DNA from: CAZADH01 sp964483805
GTDB lineage: Bacteria > Muiribacteriota > Ozemobacteria > Ozemobacterales > Ozemobacteraceae
Assembly (NCBI GenBank): GCA_964483805.1
Contig: CAZADH010000026.1
Span: 1-33,119 of the forward strand
DNA length: 33,119 nt
Direction of reading: 5' to 3'
Shown piece by piece: positions 1 through 8,182 of the stretch. Below the pieces are notes generated by a model that saw only the letters and a program-made list of their open reading frames with translations, did not search any database and was not told where the DNA came from. The number at the start of each line of letters is the position of its first letter. Positions within the stretch are counted from its first letter, which is position 1. The position numbers and the translations under genes are program-made.

Positions 1-64
1 GCGTTGCGGCCTCCGAACTTCGCCGGCCAACGCCACCAGTAACTGAGACGTTACGGTCAGACAC

Positions 65-75
65 CGTGGTATCAT
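65..75 (+). promoter_or_regulatory. Extended -10 promoter of the rhodanese gene
   Basis: A TATCAT hexamer at 70-75 is preceded by TGG at 67-69, an extended -10 arrangement, and lies 49 bases before the rhodanese start. No convincing -35 is seen. The upstream string GACACCGTG recurs directly before the pseudopilin promoter at 26280-26288. Confidence 0.45.
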
Positions 76-124
76 CGCGGGCAAGCCTCCGCCGGCGCGG
101 GCGGTTCACCAGGAGACCCACATC

Positions 125-541
125 ATGTCAAACTCCGGCCTCGTGTTGCTGGTCGTCGTCATCGTCGTCATCGCCATCATGCGTATGACCGCGTATCAAG
201 GAGCCTCCATGACCGTCGAAGAACTGCACCAACAATTGGCGACCGCAACTGCCCCGGGTGGCTCCACAGCAACGGAAACGACGCTCGTCGTCGATGTCCG
301 CGAACCCGACGAGTTTCGCCAGGGCCACATCGCCGGTGCGGTGAACATCCCGCTCGGCCAGATCGACACCCGCATCAACGAACTGCGCGAGCGCAAGCGC
401 ATCTATGTCATCTGCCTGAGCGGGGCCCGCTCAGCCATGGCCTGTAACGCTATCCAGAAAGCCGAGCCGACGCTGTCGGTCGTAAACATCACGGGCGGCA
501 TGGGTGCGTGGCAGGGCCACGGTTTTCCGGTCGTTCGTTGA
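125..541 (+). CDS. Membrane-anchored single-domain rhodanese-like sulfurtransferase
   Basis: This 138-residue protein has one N-terminal membrane segment (about residues 5-20, almost all Val/Ile/Leu) followed by a single rhodanese domain. Visible family motifs are DVREPDEF near residues 57-64, GHIAGAVNIPL at 68-77, and the active-site loop C97-L-S-G-A-R102, which carries the persulfide-forming cysteine in a six-residue loop typical of active rhodaneses. The TGGMGAW motif near the C-terminus is also typical. AGGAG at 111-115, nine bases upstream, supports the ATG at 125. Single-domain rhodaneses move sulfane sulfur or detoxify thiols; the partner cannot be deduced here. The anchor places the domain against the membrane, and the side is uncertain. 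It appears monocistronic, because the next gene has its own promoter. Confidence 0.9.
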   Translation: MSNSGLVLLVVVIVVIAIMRMTAYQGASMTVEELHQQLATATAPGGSTATETTLVVDVREPDEFRQGHIAGAVNIPLGQIDTRINELRERKRIYVICLSGARSAMACNAIQKAEPTLSVVNITGGMGAWQGHGFPVVR

Positions 542-604
542 CCGACACCCGTCATGGCGCCACCCATGACCGCGGGACAAGCGACGGAGATGATCCGAGC
601 GACT

Positions 605-643
605 TGGCAATACAGTTGACATCAACTATATTGCCATGATTAT
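605..643 (+). promoter_or_regulatory. Promoter with overlapping inverted-repeat operator upstream of pepF
   Basis: A perfect -35 hexamer TTGACA lies at 616-621, with GATTAT (four of six matches to TATAAT) at 638-643 as the likely -10. The -35 sits in the centre of an inverted repeat with 15-base arms, 605-619 and 622-636, one mismatch and a two-base spacer. Such a dyad over the -35 is the usual layout for a repressor operator. The outer parts of the arms, GCAATAC and ATATTGC, match the half-sites of the palindrome dispersed through the window, but are 14 rather than 3 bases apart. Confidence 0.6.
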
Positions 644-739
644 CGTCCCGTGACCGCGCTCGCGGCACCACTGGCAAAGACCGACCACCCCGCTCATCGG
701 ACGAGGGCGGACCGACAAGAAAGGAACAACATCAACACC

Positions 740-2720
740 ATGGCAAAAACGAACACGAAAGCACCGACGCCGAACCGCGCCAAGAAGACACCTGCGCAGG
801 GTGTCACCTGGGACCTGACCCCGTTCTTTCCGAAGTTCGCCGGTCCCGAAATGCGCAAGTTCCAGAAACAACTCGAAGACGACGTTGCTTCGGTGCGGGC
901 CCGCATGGCCAAACTGCCCAAGCTCGACGAGAGCAACCAGGAGACCTGGGCCAAGCTGTACTGCGAGTTCGAGGACGTGGCCGCGCGCCTGTGCCACATC
1001 GGCTCGTACGTCGGCTGCCTCAGCGCCGGTGATGCGCGCAACCCCGAGTATCAGCAGGCCGAGGGTCGCCTGGCGACGATCGAAGCCGAATACGCGAAGC
1101 TCGAGGTCGAGCTGAAGCGTGTGATCAAGCCCCTGTCCGACCGTCAGTACGCAGCGTGGACGAAAAATGCGAAGCTGGCCGGGGCCGAGGAGGCGCTGCG
1201 GCGCCTGCGGCACGAGGCGATCTTCACCATGTCACCGGCCGAAGAGATGCTCGCCGCCGACCTCGATGTCGACGGCATGGGAGCCTGGGGACGTCTTTAC
1301 AACGTATTGACTGGCAAGCTCGAGTTCGATTACACCCGACCCGACGGCACGGTCGAGCGCCGGCCCATGTCGCAGCGCCGCTCGCTGATGGAAGACGCCG
1401 ACGCCGCCGTGCGCGCCGCCGCCTTCACCGGCGGCAATGCGGCCTGGAAACAGGTCGAGGATGTCATGGGCGCCGCGCTGAACCACATTGTCGGCACCCG
1501 CCTGACCCTCAACAAAAACCGCAAGGTCGAGCACTTCCTCGACGCGGCCCTGCACCAGTCGAACATCTCGCGCAAGACGCTCGACGCGATGATGAGCACC
1601 ATCCGCGCCGAGGTCGGCCTCACGCGCGNNNNNNNNNNACGTCGAAGCCGCCGCCCGCAAGAGCGACCTCGAGCGGACCGACCTCGCCAAGGCCAAGGCC
1701 GCTTCGCTCGGCCAGAAATCGCTGGGTTGGCAGGATATCTCTGCCGCCTTGCCGCTCGCTGGCGCCAAACGTTTCGACTGGCAGGAGTGTATCGACCTGA
1801 TTCGCGCCGCCTTCGGGCGCAGCTACCCCGAACTGAAGAAGTTCTTCGATCACGCATTGGCCAAACGCTGGGTCGAGTCCGAAGTGCGGCCGGGCAAGCG
1901 ACCGGGGGCGTTCTGCACCGGCTCGCCCTGGATCAAGCAACCGCGCGTCTACCAAACGTTCCTCGGCAGCCTCGGCGACATCGAGACGCTGGCCCACGAA
2001 ATCGGTCACGCTTTCCACAGCAGCCTGATGAAAGACCTGCGGCTCTCGGCGCAGTTCTACCCGATGACGCTCGCCGAAACAGCCTCGACCTTCGCCGAAG
2101 CCATCCTCAAAGAGGGCATGCTGTCCGACCCGAAACTGCCCCTCGAACTGAAGGCCGAGATCCTCAACCTCGAGGTGTCGAGCGGCATCTCGTTCCTGCT
2201 CGACATCCCGGTGCGCTTCGAGTTCGAGAAGGCGCTCTACGAAGAACGCGTGAAGGGTGAGATCAGCGTCGACCGCCTCAAGCAACTGATGGTCGAGAAA
2301 CAGCGCGAGTTGTTTGGCCCGACCCTCACCAAGAACTGGGAAGACCCCTACTTCTGGGCATCGAAGCTGCACTTCTACCTGACCGGCATCTCGTTCTACA
2401 ACTTCCCCTATGCGTTCGGGTACCTGCTCAGCCGCGGCTTGCATGCGCAGTTCAAGAAGGAGGGTGCTCGTTTCCTGCCCAAGTATCAGGAGTTCCTGCG
2501 CCTCTCCGGTTCGTATCCGGCCGAGGAGGTCGCCCGCCGCACCCTCGGCATCGATCTGACCAAGCCTGCGTTCTGGCGCCAGGCCATCCGCAGTCTCGAG
2601 GAACCCCTGGCGCAGTTCCGCAAGCTGTTGCCGACACTCGCCAAGATGAAGCCCGCCAATGCCGCCACCACCCGCAAGACCGCCGCCACGAAGCCGGCGA
2701 AAAAGGGCGCGCGCAAGTAA
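740..2720 (+). CDS. pepF: M3 family oligoendopeptidase (PepF type), interrupted by an assembly gap
   Basis: This is a zinc metallopeptidase that cleaves oligopeptides in the cytoplasm. The zinc motif HEIGH is encoded at 1995-2009, followed by the conserved segment ETASTFAEA that supplies the third ligand. The C-terminal segment HFYLTGISFYNFPYAFGYLL is the substrate-binding region typical of M3B enzymes. The reading frame changes across ten Ns at 1629-1638. Both sides align to one PepF, so the change reflects the arbitrary N count, not a real frameshift. ATG at 740 is chosen because the family-like sequence begins soon after it and AAGGA lies at 721-725; the 14-base spacing is rather long. Both ends are unusual: a Lys/Thr/Pro-rich N-terminus and a Lys/Ala-rich tail of about 25 residues. 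Total length near 650 residues is close to the usual 600 plus these extensions. Confidence 0.9.
1298..1308 (+). repeat. Dispersed palindrome copy, core TAC-AAC-GTATT
   Basis: Exact core inside pepF, read in frame as Tyr-Asn-Val-Leu using GTA and TTG codons that are uncommon around it. Confidence 0.6.
1629..1638. other. Assembly gap (ten Ns)
   Basis: Ten consecutive Ns of unknown true length inside pepF. They join two pieces of one gene in different apparent frames. Confidence 0.99.
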
Positions 2721-2773
2721 CCAGAAGACGCCGTCATACCGCAGTTTTGACCGACGCGGTCGCCGGTCTGCCG

Positions 2774-2818
2774 GCAAGAAGAGCGCCCCGGGTCGATGAC
2801 CCGGGGCGCTCTTCTTGC
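2774..2818. terminator. Strong bidirectional rho-independent terminator
   Basis: A 20-base perfect stem (2774-2793 with 2799-2818) closes on the five-base loop CGATG. The stem centre is GC-rich, and the outer ends carry an A-rich tract on the left and a T-rich tract on the right, so either strand gives a GC hairpin followed by U-rich RNA. It lies between the convergent ends of pepF and the secretin-like gene. Confidence 0.9.
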
Positions 2819-2835
2819 AAAGATGCGTCACTACA

Positions 2836-2854
2836 TGAAATACCGCGTATTTAT
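2836..2854. repeat. Dispersed palindrome copy in a convergent intergenic region
   Basis: Arms AAATAC (2838-2843) and GTATTT (2847-2852) flank the spacer CGC. The copy lies between the terminator and the stop codon of the secretin-like gene, free of coding constraint. The same CGC spacer occurs in the copies at 14711-14731 and 20515-20525. Confidence 0.75.
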
Positions 2855-2856
2855 GA

Positions 2857-3717
2857 CTACTTCTTCGCCTTCTTGGGGAAATCGACCGACAGGTAGACGC
2901 TGACGTCGTTCGGTTCACCGTAACCGGCCAGCAACACGGCGTCATCGGCCTCGAGCAGAACGCGTTGTTTGAGCTGATGACTCGTCTGGCCGGCCCCATG
3001 CGCCAGCGAAAAACCACAGTCGACATGACACACGAGTTTGCCGGCCGCGTTGATGTACTCGGGCACAAACTTGAGATCGCAGTGGGTGACCGGATGCTCT
3101 TTTGTTGACGCGGGCACGACTTTTTCGTTGATCTGGGCAGGTTCGCCCAAGCGCGCGGTCAACCACAGCGTCTTCACTTCTTTTTCACCAACATAGATCT
3201 GTACGCAAGCATCGACCATCGGCAGCGCTTTGTCGATGGCATTGGCCACCAAGGCCACTTCGCGCACCGCTTCCGGCGAACCGGAGTAACCGAGCAGGCC
3301 GTTGGCACGATCGCTGGCCAGGCGCAGATCTCGCTTGACCAACTGATTGATCATGCGCGAACCCACGCCGGCATCGATGTTGCGGAACTGGTGAAAACCC
3401 AATTGCGTCCCGAACAGCCGCTCGTCGGCCACGATGATCCCGGCGTCGGTCCGCTGCCAGGCGAAGCCGTTGGTGCGACAGACCATCTCGAGGGCATCGC
3501 GCGCCGAGATGTTGCTGCAGCGGATCGAACAGTTGCCGCGCACCGCTTTGTTGATGAACAGATTTACACCGGCCTTGTCAGCGACGATCTTGAGCACATC
3601 GCGAATGTCGGCATCTCTGAAGTCGATGCTCACCTTCTGCTCGAGTCCGGCAAACACCGGCATCGCGACGACGGACAACGCCACCACCAGCATGCATACT
3701 TCCACGAATTTTCGCAC
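2857..3717 (-). CDS. Exported secretin-like protein: STN domain without the outer-membrane barrel
   Basis: A GTG start at 3717 is chosen because AGGAGG (3726-3731) lies eight bases upstream. It gives a 286-residue protein with a signal peptide ending near VFA-G at residues 21-24. Residues about 28-100 form an STN (secretin and TonB N-terminal short) domain with the pattern IDFRDADIRDVLKIVADKAGVN. Residues about 105-170 resemble a secretin N-domain. The remaining 110 residues are beta-rich, and the piece LLEADDAVLLAGY weakly recalls the ends of secretins, but no full-length barrel fits in this length. It should therefore be periplasmic. In secretins STN domains contact inner-membrane partners; here the partner is unknown, though two pseudopilins occur 22 kb away. 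Terminal sequence is Lys-rich (PKKAKK). Confidence 0.7.
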   Translation of the reverse strand: MRKFVEVCMLVVALSVVAMPVFAGLEQKVSIDFRDADIRDVLKIVADKAGVNLFINKAVRGNCSIRCSNISARDALEMVCRTNGFAWQRTDAGIIVADERLFGTQLGFHQFRNIDAGVGSRMINQLVKRDLRLASDRANGLLGYSGSPEAVREVALVANAIDKALPMVDACVQIYVGEKEVKTLWLTARLGEPAQINEKVVPASTKEHPVTHCDLKFVPEYINAAGKLVCHVDCGFSLAHGAGQTSHQLKQRVLLEADDAVLLAGYGEPNDVSVYLSVDFPKKAKK

Positions 3718-3764
3718 TGTTTCTGCCTCCTGTGTCGATGTGGGATGATCTGCAACCACCGCCG

Positions 3765-3792
3765 ATTATACCGTACCCCCGCGCCGTGTCAC
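3765..3792 (-). promoter_or_regulatory. Sigma-70-type promoter of the secretin-like gene
   Basis: On the minus strand a perfect -10 TATAAT (3770 to 3765) follows GTGACA (3792 to 3787, five of six matches to TTGACA) after 16 bases. The GTG start is 47 bases downstream of the -10. Confidence 0.65.
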
Positions 3793-3832
3793 GCGTTTCG
3801 GGTCAATCGGGTCGGGCGCCCCCGGCCCCGGA

Positions 3833-6031
3833 TCACCGACACCCAGGGTGTTCCTCGCGCGGCACCGGTTTCCCATCGGCATCGAGACCGAGCACATGAA
3901 ACATGAACGCGTATTGCTGGGCCACCGCCTGCAACGCCGAAAGACGCCCCGACACGCTGAAATGGCCGGCATCCATGTTGACCTTCAACAACAACGGTTC
4001 GCGATCGGTCTTCAATGAGCGCAGTTTCGCCACCCACTTGACCGGTTCCCAGTATTTCACCCGCGGATCGTTCAGACCGGCGGTGACGAACATCGCCGGA
4101 TAGCGCTGGGGCCGAACGTTGTCATACGGAGAGTAGCTCTTCATATACCGGTAGTCGGCAGCCCGCGCCGGGTTGCCCCATTCTTCGTATTCCTCGACCA
4201 CGAGCGGAATCGTCGGATCGAGCTGCGTATTGATCGCATCGACGAACGGCACATCGGCGAGCACGACCCGGAACAGGTCGGGGCGCATGTTGGTGACGGC
4301 GCCCATCAACAGCCCACCCGCACTGCAGCCGTTGATGACCAGGCGCGCCGGCGTCGTGTAGCGCTGCCGCACCAGGTGCTCGGCACAGGCGACGAAGTCG
4401 GTAAACGTATTGCGTTTGTGTTGCAGATGGCCCTGGTCGTACCAGCGCCGCCCCATGTCTTCACTGCCGCGCACGTGCGCGTGCACGTAACACCACCCGC
4501 GGTCGAGCAACGCGATCTGCTCGACGGCAAAACCCGGGTCGGCGCCCCCGCCATACGCACCGTAACCGTAGAGCAGGCACGGGCGCTTGCCGTCACGAAC
4601 GAAATCGGCGCGGTAGGCAATCGCCAGGGGAATCCGCTCGCCGTCCGAGGCCACCGCCCAGATGCGCTCGCACCGGTAGCGGGCCGGGTCGTATCCCGGC
4701 ACCTCCTGCTTCTTACGTATCGTGTATTGCCCTGACGTCAAATCGAGGTCGATGACGGTCTCCGGAGTGATCAGCGACCAATACGCGAGGCGAAACGTCG
4801 TCGTCGCATACGCTTCGGCTTCGCGGCGCACGAACGAGTAGACCGGCTCGTTGAAGCTTGCCTCCCGCCAGGTGTCGCCGGCAAAATCATAGAAGCGCAG
4901 GCGGCGCAGAGCCTCGCGCCGCGAGATGACCACGAGGTGGCCGGCCAGAACCGTGAACTCCTCGATCTTCTCGCCCGGTCGCTCCGGCAAAAACGGCATG
5001 GGCTCCGCGTCCCAGGTGTGATCGGGCACCGTAACGATGCGGAAATCGGGAGCCCCGGCGTTGGTCAACATGAAGAAACGCCGGTCGTGGTGTTCGAGCA
5101 GAAAGAAGGTGCCGGGACGTCGCGCACGAAACAGGCGCGGCGGCTCGTCAGGTCGGTCGGCCGGAACCAGCCAGCACTCCGACGAGGTGGCGCTGCCGAC
5201 CCAGAGGACGATCCAGGACCCATCGCGGGTCTTGCTGATCTCGACGCAAAACGGGCCTTCACTCTCAGCGAACAATACAACATCTTTACTTACCGGCTCG
5301 CCCAATCGGTGACGGCGGGCGCGCCAGGGCCGATTGGTGCCGGGCATCCGCTCGACGTAAAACACCGTGCGGTTGTCGTTTCCCCACACGACGCCGGGCC
5401 CTTCATCGGGCTGGTTGACCGCCGGAATCCGGTCGGGCAACAGTTGCCCCGAGGTCAGATCCTTGAAGCACAGGGTGTAGTCCTCGCCCCCCGAATAGTC
5501 GGCCGAAAATGCAAGCAACGCCTGATTCGGACTGACCCGGAATGCCCCGAGCGCAAAGAACGCCTGGCCGCTGGCCAGTTCGTTTTCGTCGAGGAGGATT
5601 TCTTCCGGGGCCGAAGCGGTCAGCCGACGACGGCAATGCACTTTGTATTCACAGTCGGTCGCCTCGCGGGAGTAATACTCGTACGGGTCGAGACGGTCGG
5701 GCACCGACAGATCGGTCTCGGCCACGCGGTCCTTCATCGCCAGAAACAGGCGTTCGCTCAGCGAAGCCAACGGCCGCAACCACGCCTCGGTGTAGGCGTT
5801 CTCGGCGCGCAGGTACGATTGCACCGCGGGATCATCGGCATGGCGAAGCCACCAGTAATTATCGACCCGGGTGTCGCCGTGCCGGGTCGTCACCTGCGGG
5901 ATTCTCGTCGCCCGCGGCGGCCGCAAACCGGCACCGGGCTCAGCGCAAACCGGGGCGCTGCCGACCAGAAGAAGCAGCACAACTGCAGACATCGCCAGCG
6001 AGGAATAAATACGATGTAGGTATGGCAACAC
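3833..6031 (-). CDS. ptrB: Exported oligopeptidase B (S9A serine peptidase)
   Basis: This prolyl-oligopeptidase-family enzyme cleaves short peptides, in the characterised family members after basic residues. The start is GTG at 6031, with GGAGG at 6039-6043 seven bases upstream; the long open frame further upstream is non-coding extension. The 732-residue product begins with an apparent signal peptide (hydrophobic stretch AVVLLLLVGSAPVCA), so it is probably periplasmic, unlike the cytoplasmic E. coli enzyme. The N-terminal segment RHGDTRVDNYWWLR and the following beta-propeller region are typical. The catalytic triad reads Ser570 (in GCSAGG), Asp655 (in LNDPRV) and His690 (in DAGHFS). The spacing of 85 and 35 residues equals that of E. 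coli PtrB. GCSAGG replaces the more usual GGSAGG. The C-terminus extends about 40 residues past the His. Confidence 0.92.
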   Translation of the reverse strand: MLPYLHRIYSSLAMSAVVLLLLVGSAPVCAEPGAGLRPPRATRIPQVTTRHGDTRVDNYWWLRHADDPAVQSYLRAENAYTEAWLRPLASLSERLFLAMKDRVAETDLSVPDRLDPYEYYSREATDCEYKVHCRRRLTASAPEEILLDENELASGQAFFALGAFRVSPNQALLAFSADYSGGEDYTLCFKDLTSGQLLPDRIPAVNQPDEGPGVVWGNDNRTVFYVERMPGTNRPWRARRHRLGEPVSKDVVLFAESEGPFCVEISKTRDGSWIVLWVGSATSSECWLVPADRPDEPPRLFRARRPGTFFLLEHHDRRFFMLTNAGAPDFRIVTVPDHTWDAEPMPFLPERPGEKIEEFTVLAGHLVVISRREALRRLRFYDFAGDTWREASFNEPVYSFVRREAEAYATTTFRLAYWSLITPETVIDLDLTSGQYTIRKKQEVPGYDPARYRCERIWAVASDGERIPLAIAYRADFVRDGKRPCLLYGYGAYGGGADPGFAVEQIALLDRGWCYVHAHVRGSEDMGRRWYDQGHLQHKRNTFTDFVACAEHLVRQRYTTPARLVINGCSAGGLLMGAVTNMRPDLFRVVLADVPFVDAINTQLDPTIPLVVEEYEEWGNPARAADYRYMKSYSPYDNVRPQRYPAMFVTAGLNDPRVKYWEPVKWVAKLRSLKTDREPLLLKVNMDAGHFSVSGRLSALQAVAQQYAFMFHVLGLDADGKPVPREEHPGCR
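6008..6018 (-). repeat. Dispersed palindrome copy, core on the minus strand
   Basis: AATAC-GAT-GTA on the plus strand falls in the first codons of the oligopeptidase signal peptide. It is read in a register different from the pepF copy, with codons CTA CAT CGT ATT. Confidence 0.5.
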
Positions 6032-6059
6032 GCATGGGCCTCCGGCACAGGGTTGGGCT

Positions 6060-6112
6060 CGGCACGACACCGTGCCGCCACCCCAAGATACACCAACCCG
6101 GCAACCCGGCAA
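6060..6112 (-). promoter_or_regulatory. Promoter and 5' leader hairpin of the oligopeptidase gene
   Basis: On the minus strand TTGCCG (6112 to 6107) and TATCTT (6090 to 6085) are 16 bases apart. The -35 is the first unit of a tandem TTGCCGGG TTGCCGGG repeat. Just downstream, a six-base-pair hairpin (arms 6060-6065 and 6072-6077, CGGCAC with GTGCCG) would sit at the very 5' end of the transcript, ahead of the GGAGG at 6039-6043. Confidence 0.45.
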
Positions 6113-6167
6113 ACCGGGGAAAGTCAGGCGGCAGTGGTCATGTGCGCCCGGCCCCGGGCGCCATCCG

Positions 6168-6176
6168 TGGTATACT
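6168..6176 (+). promoter_or_regulatory. Extended -10 promoter of the DUF1566-like membrane gene
   Basis: TGG at 6168-6170 directly precedes TATACT at 6171-6176, and CCG precedes the TGG as in the promoter at 65-75. The GTG start lies 57 bases downstream. No good -35 is seen. It is divergent from the oligopeptidase promoter. Confidence 0.45.
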
Positions 6177-6232
6177 GCCGCGGTCGGTCCGGTCCGGACC
6201 GCAACACCACCTTGCCGCCAGGAGGCCGCCCC

Positions 6233-7072
6233 GTGCGCGAGCGTTTTTCCGGTTCGGAACCCACCGAACCGCTGCAACAGGGTCTGGCAGCCATGCGCCG
6301 CATGTCGCCGCGTGCTCTGGCACACAGGGTTGGCGACCCGGATGCCGTCGACGCGGCCGAGCTCGACCGCGAGATCAACTACCGCCAACCGTATCGCGAC
6401 ACCCGATTCTTCAAACTCAATCCACCGGGTCACAATGTAATGGTCGGCATGGGCGCCGCGTGCGCCCTGGCCGGCTTCGCATTTGGCGGCGGGGTGGCCA
6501 TGGCGGTTTTTGGCACCAGCGGCCTCGGGCCGCCTCTCGGGTTCATCACCGGCTCGATCCTGGCACTGGTGCTCGGCCTGTGGTTGCCCGAGACGATCTG
6601 GCTCGGCATCGGGCCGGGGGTTCGCGCCGTCATCCGTCCCATCGGTTACCTGGGCGCGTGGCCCTTCATCGTCGGACCGTTGCTCGCTCTGGGTTTTCTG
6701 ACCGGAACGGTCAAGGTCATCATCCACGGCCCGCCGCCCGCGCGTGGCCACAGTGCGGTCAGCTACCAGGGCGACCGGTGGCGGATCATCACCGATGTCT
6801 ACCGTGGCCGCGAGAAGCCGGTGACCATGACGATCCGCGAGGCCCGCGTGGCGTGCGCCGCGATCGGCGGTGGGTGGCGCCTGCCAACGGCGGCCGATGC
6901 GTCACGGGTCAATGCCCGCCTCACCGGGCGGACCTTGGACCACTGCCGGTTCCACCTCGACCGCGAAGCCACACCCGGGTTGCGTTATCTGGGCTACGCC
7001 CGCGGCATCGGCTGGCGCGTCGAGTCTTCGGCGGTGGCGACGCCCCGTCAAGTGTTGTGCATCCGCGACTGA
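6233..7072 (+). CDS. Membrane protein with a C-terminal DUF1566/FGE-like domain
   Basis: GTG at 6233 is the start because AGGAGG at 6220-6225 lies seven bases upstream; the open frame from 6053 precedes the promoter. The 279-residue protein has a charged N-terminal arm (1-65) and three predicted membrane segments (about 69-93, 101-123 and 139-165). Its soluble tail of about 105 residues contains the signature ACAAIGGGWRLPTAADASRV (208-227) and a closing VLCIRD. The GGGWRLPT block is characteristic of DUF1566 (Lcl C-terminal) domains, which adopt an FGE/C-type-lectin-like fold and often occur in bacterial surface proteins. Which side of the membrane the tail faces is not clear from the sequence. 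No catalytic role can be assigned, and the fusion to this membrane unit is not one I recognise. Confidence 0.6.
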   Translation: MRERFSGSEPTEPLQQGLAAMRRMSPRALAHRVGDPDAVDAAELDREINYRQPYRDTRFFKLNPPGHNVMVGMGAACALAGFAFGGGVAMAVFGTSGLGPPLGFITGSILALVLGLWLPETIWLGIGPGVRAVIRPIGYLGAWPFIVGPLLALGFLTGTVKVIIHGPPPARGHSAVSYQGDRWRIITDVYRGREKPVTMTIREARVACAAIGGGWRLPTAADASRVNARLTGRTLDHCRFHLDREATPGLRYLGYARGIGWRVESSAVATPRQVLCIRD

Positions 7073-7087
7073 CCGCCCGGCGGGCGG
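7073..7087. terminator. Possible GC-rich terminator between convergent genes
   Basis: An inverted repeat with CCGCCCG and CGGGCGG arms and one central base begins right after the stop codon of the membrane gene. There is no T tract and the loop would be tight, so this is a weak candidate. Confidence 0.3.
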
Positions 7088-7102
7088 CCGCCGCGACCAG
7101 AC

Positions 7103-7357
7103 TCAGGCGACAGCGGGGCTGGCAGCGGCCGTCAAGCGTTCACGAATCTCGGGTTCGGTGAAACCGCGGGTGCGCGCCGACTTGATGAAACCGAGGCGAC
7201 GTCGGTCGCGTCGCGAGAAGGCCAGATGGCCGTCGACCGCCACGAGAGGCTGGACAAACTCCGGGTAGCACAACATCGTTTCCCACACCGCACGCTTGGC
7301 CACGCCGAGCGCCTCCGCCACCTCATCGAGAGAAAACCACGATTTGACCTTCGCCAT
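7103..7357 (-). CDS. Small MerR-like helix-turn-helix DNA-binding protein
   Basis: ATG at 7357 is preferred over the in-frame ATG at 7372, because GAGGG (7366-7370) sits eight bases before it. The 84-residue product starts with WFSLDEVAEALGVAKRAVWETM (residues 7-28), the helix-turn-helix pattern of MerR and excisionase-type regulators. It then has a wing-like stretch (VAVDGHLAFSRRDRRRL) and a final GFTEPEIRERL helix, which in MerR proteins leads into the dimerisation coil. It has no effector domain and is much shorter than classical MerR regulators (120 or more residues). It may be a local regulator or an architectural protein. Target unknown. Confidence 0.7.
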   Translation of the reverse strand: MAKVKSWFSLDEVAEALGVAKRAVWETMLCYPEFVQPLVAVDGHLAFSRRDRRRLGFIKSARTRGFTEPEIRERLTAAASPAVA

Positions 7358-7526
7358 CGACTTCACCCTCATAAAGAAAAGTTCCGGGTGCTCAGTACAT
7401 CGTCACTTTCGCCCCCGACCCTGAGGCGAACGTCCTGGATGGACGCAGTGTGGGGGCGCCCAGCCCCGTTGCCGCCACCGGATGACGGATCGCAACGGCT
7501 GGCGGCTCACCAACGCCCACACGCGA

Positions 7527-7895
7527 TCAGTCGTCGTGCCGGGGTTTGCCGCGATGCAGCTTCACGCTCTTGCGGCGGCTTTTCTCGTCGAGGCGGCGCG
7601 CCACGGCGGCCCGGCCGGGTTTGGTCGGGCGGCGTTTCTTGGGCACGAAGTTGAGCTTCTCGAGACGGCGACGCAGATTGGCGAAGGCTGCAGCCAGATT
7701 GTCGCGCAGCGACCGCTCGCTGGTGGCCACCACCAGCAGCCCGCTCGGCCGGTGCTTCAGGCGCACCGCAGTCTGCGTCTTGTTCTTGTGCTGGCCGCCC
7801 GGCCCTCCCGAACAGAAGGTCTCGACCTCGGTGTCGCGCTCGAGCGCGGCGTCATCGACAGCATAGGGCGGCGGCTGCAGGGCAAACGTGGTCAT
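7527..7895 (-). CDS. ArfB-like peptidyl-tRNA hydrolase / release-factor-like ribosome rescue protein
   Basis: The product contains the release-factor catalytic motif Gly33-Gly34-Gln35 within CSGGPGGQHKNKTQTAVRL. This is the loop that hydrolyses peptidyl-tRNA in the ribosomal centre. The 122 residues include no codon-recognition domains. The C-terminal 40 residues are strongly basic (PKKRRPTKPGRAAVARRL...KLHRGKPRH), like the ArfB tail that enters the empty mRNA channel of stalled ribosomes. The ATG at 7895 is preferred to a GTG at 7934, because AAGGA lies ten bases upstream. Residues before the GGQ loop differ from E. coli ArfB and resemble stand-alone RF2-like proteins, so the exact subfamily is open. 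It probably acts in ribosome rescue. Confidence 0.82.
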   Translation of the reverse strand: MTTFALQPPPYAVDDAALERDTEVETFCSGGPGGQHKNKTQTAVRLKHRPSGLLVVATSERSLRDNLAAAFANLRRRLEKLNFVPKKRRPTKPGRAAVARRLDEKSRRKSVKLHRGKPRHDD

Positions 7896-7943
7896 GATCT
7901 TCGCTTCCTTGCGCTCGCCGACAGGCACGAGCACGATGATACA

Positions 7944-7956
7944 TACGACATATTGC
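7944..7956. repeat. Degenerate dispersed palindrome copy upstream of the ArfB-like gene
   Basis: TAC-GAC-ATATTGC, followed by TATA, in the divergent region between the rescue factor and the exported beta-rich protein. On the minus strand it overlaps AT-rich sequence that could also serve the ArfB-like gene as a promoter. Confidence 0.4.
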
Positions 7957-8182
7957 TATACGCCGACCCGGCCGGGTCGTTTGCCCTGCGCGCCTCGTGC
8001 GCGGGCGGGGCCGGTGCTTCAAGCATAGCAGAACGAATTGCGGGCGCCAAGCGCTGACGACCCCTGCGCCACGTTTCGCGGCGGCCCGCAACCGCCGGGG
8101 ATTCTTCGTGGTTCCCTCGACCTTTTCGCGCAACCTGCCGATAGAGGGCCAAGATCTCTATCTCGATCGACCGGAGGAACGG

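Noticed and set aside
1629..1638. Real frameshift in pepF
   Set aside because: The frame change coincides with a run of ten Ns whose length is arbitrary; both flanks encode continuous parts of one PepF.
1620..3068. A 482-residue minus-strand open frame across pepF and the secretin-like gene
   Set aside because: It runs antisense to pepF, through the terminator hairpin and into a real gene in another frame; no ribosome binding site and no recognisable family.
6032..6751. 240-residue N-terminal extension of the oligopeptidase frame
   Set aside because: It lies upstream of the promoter and ribosome binding site, overlaps the divergent membrane gene and has no similarity to the family.
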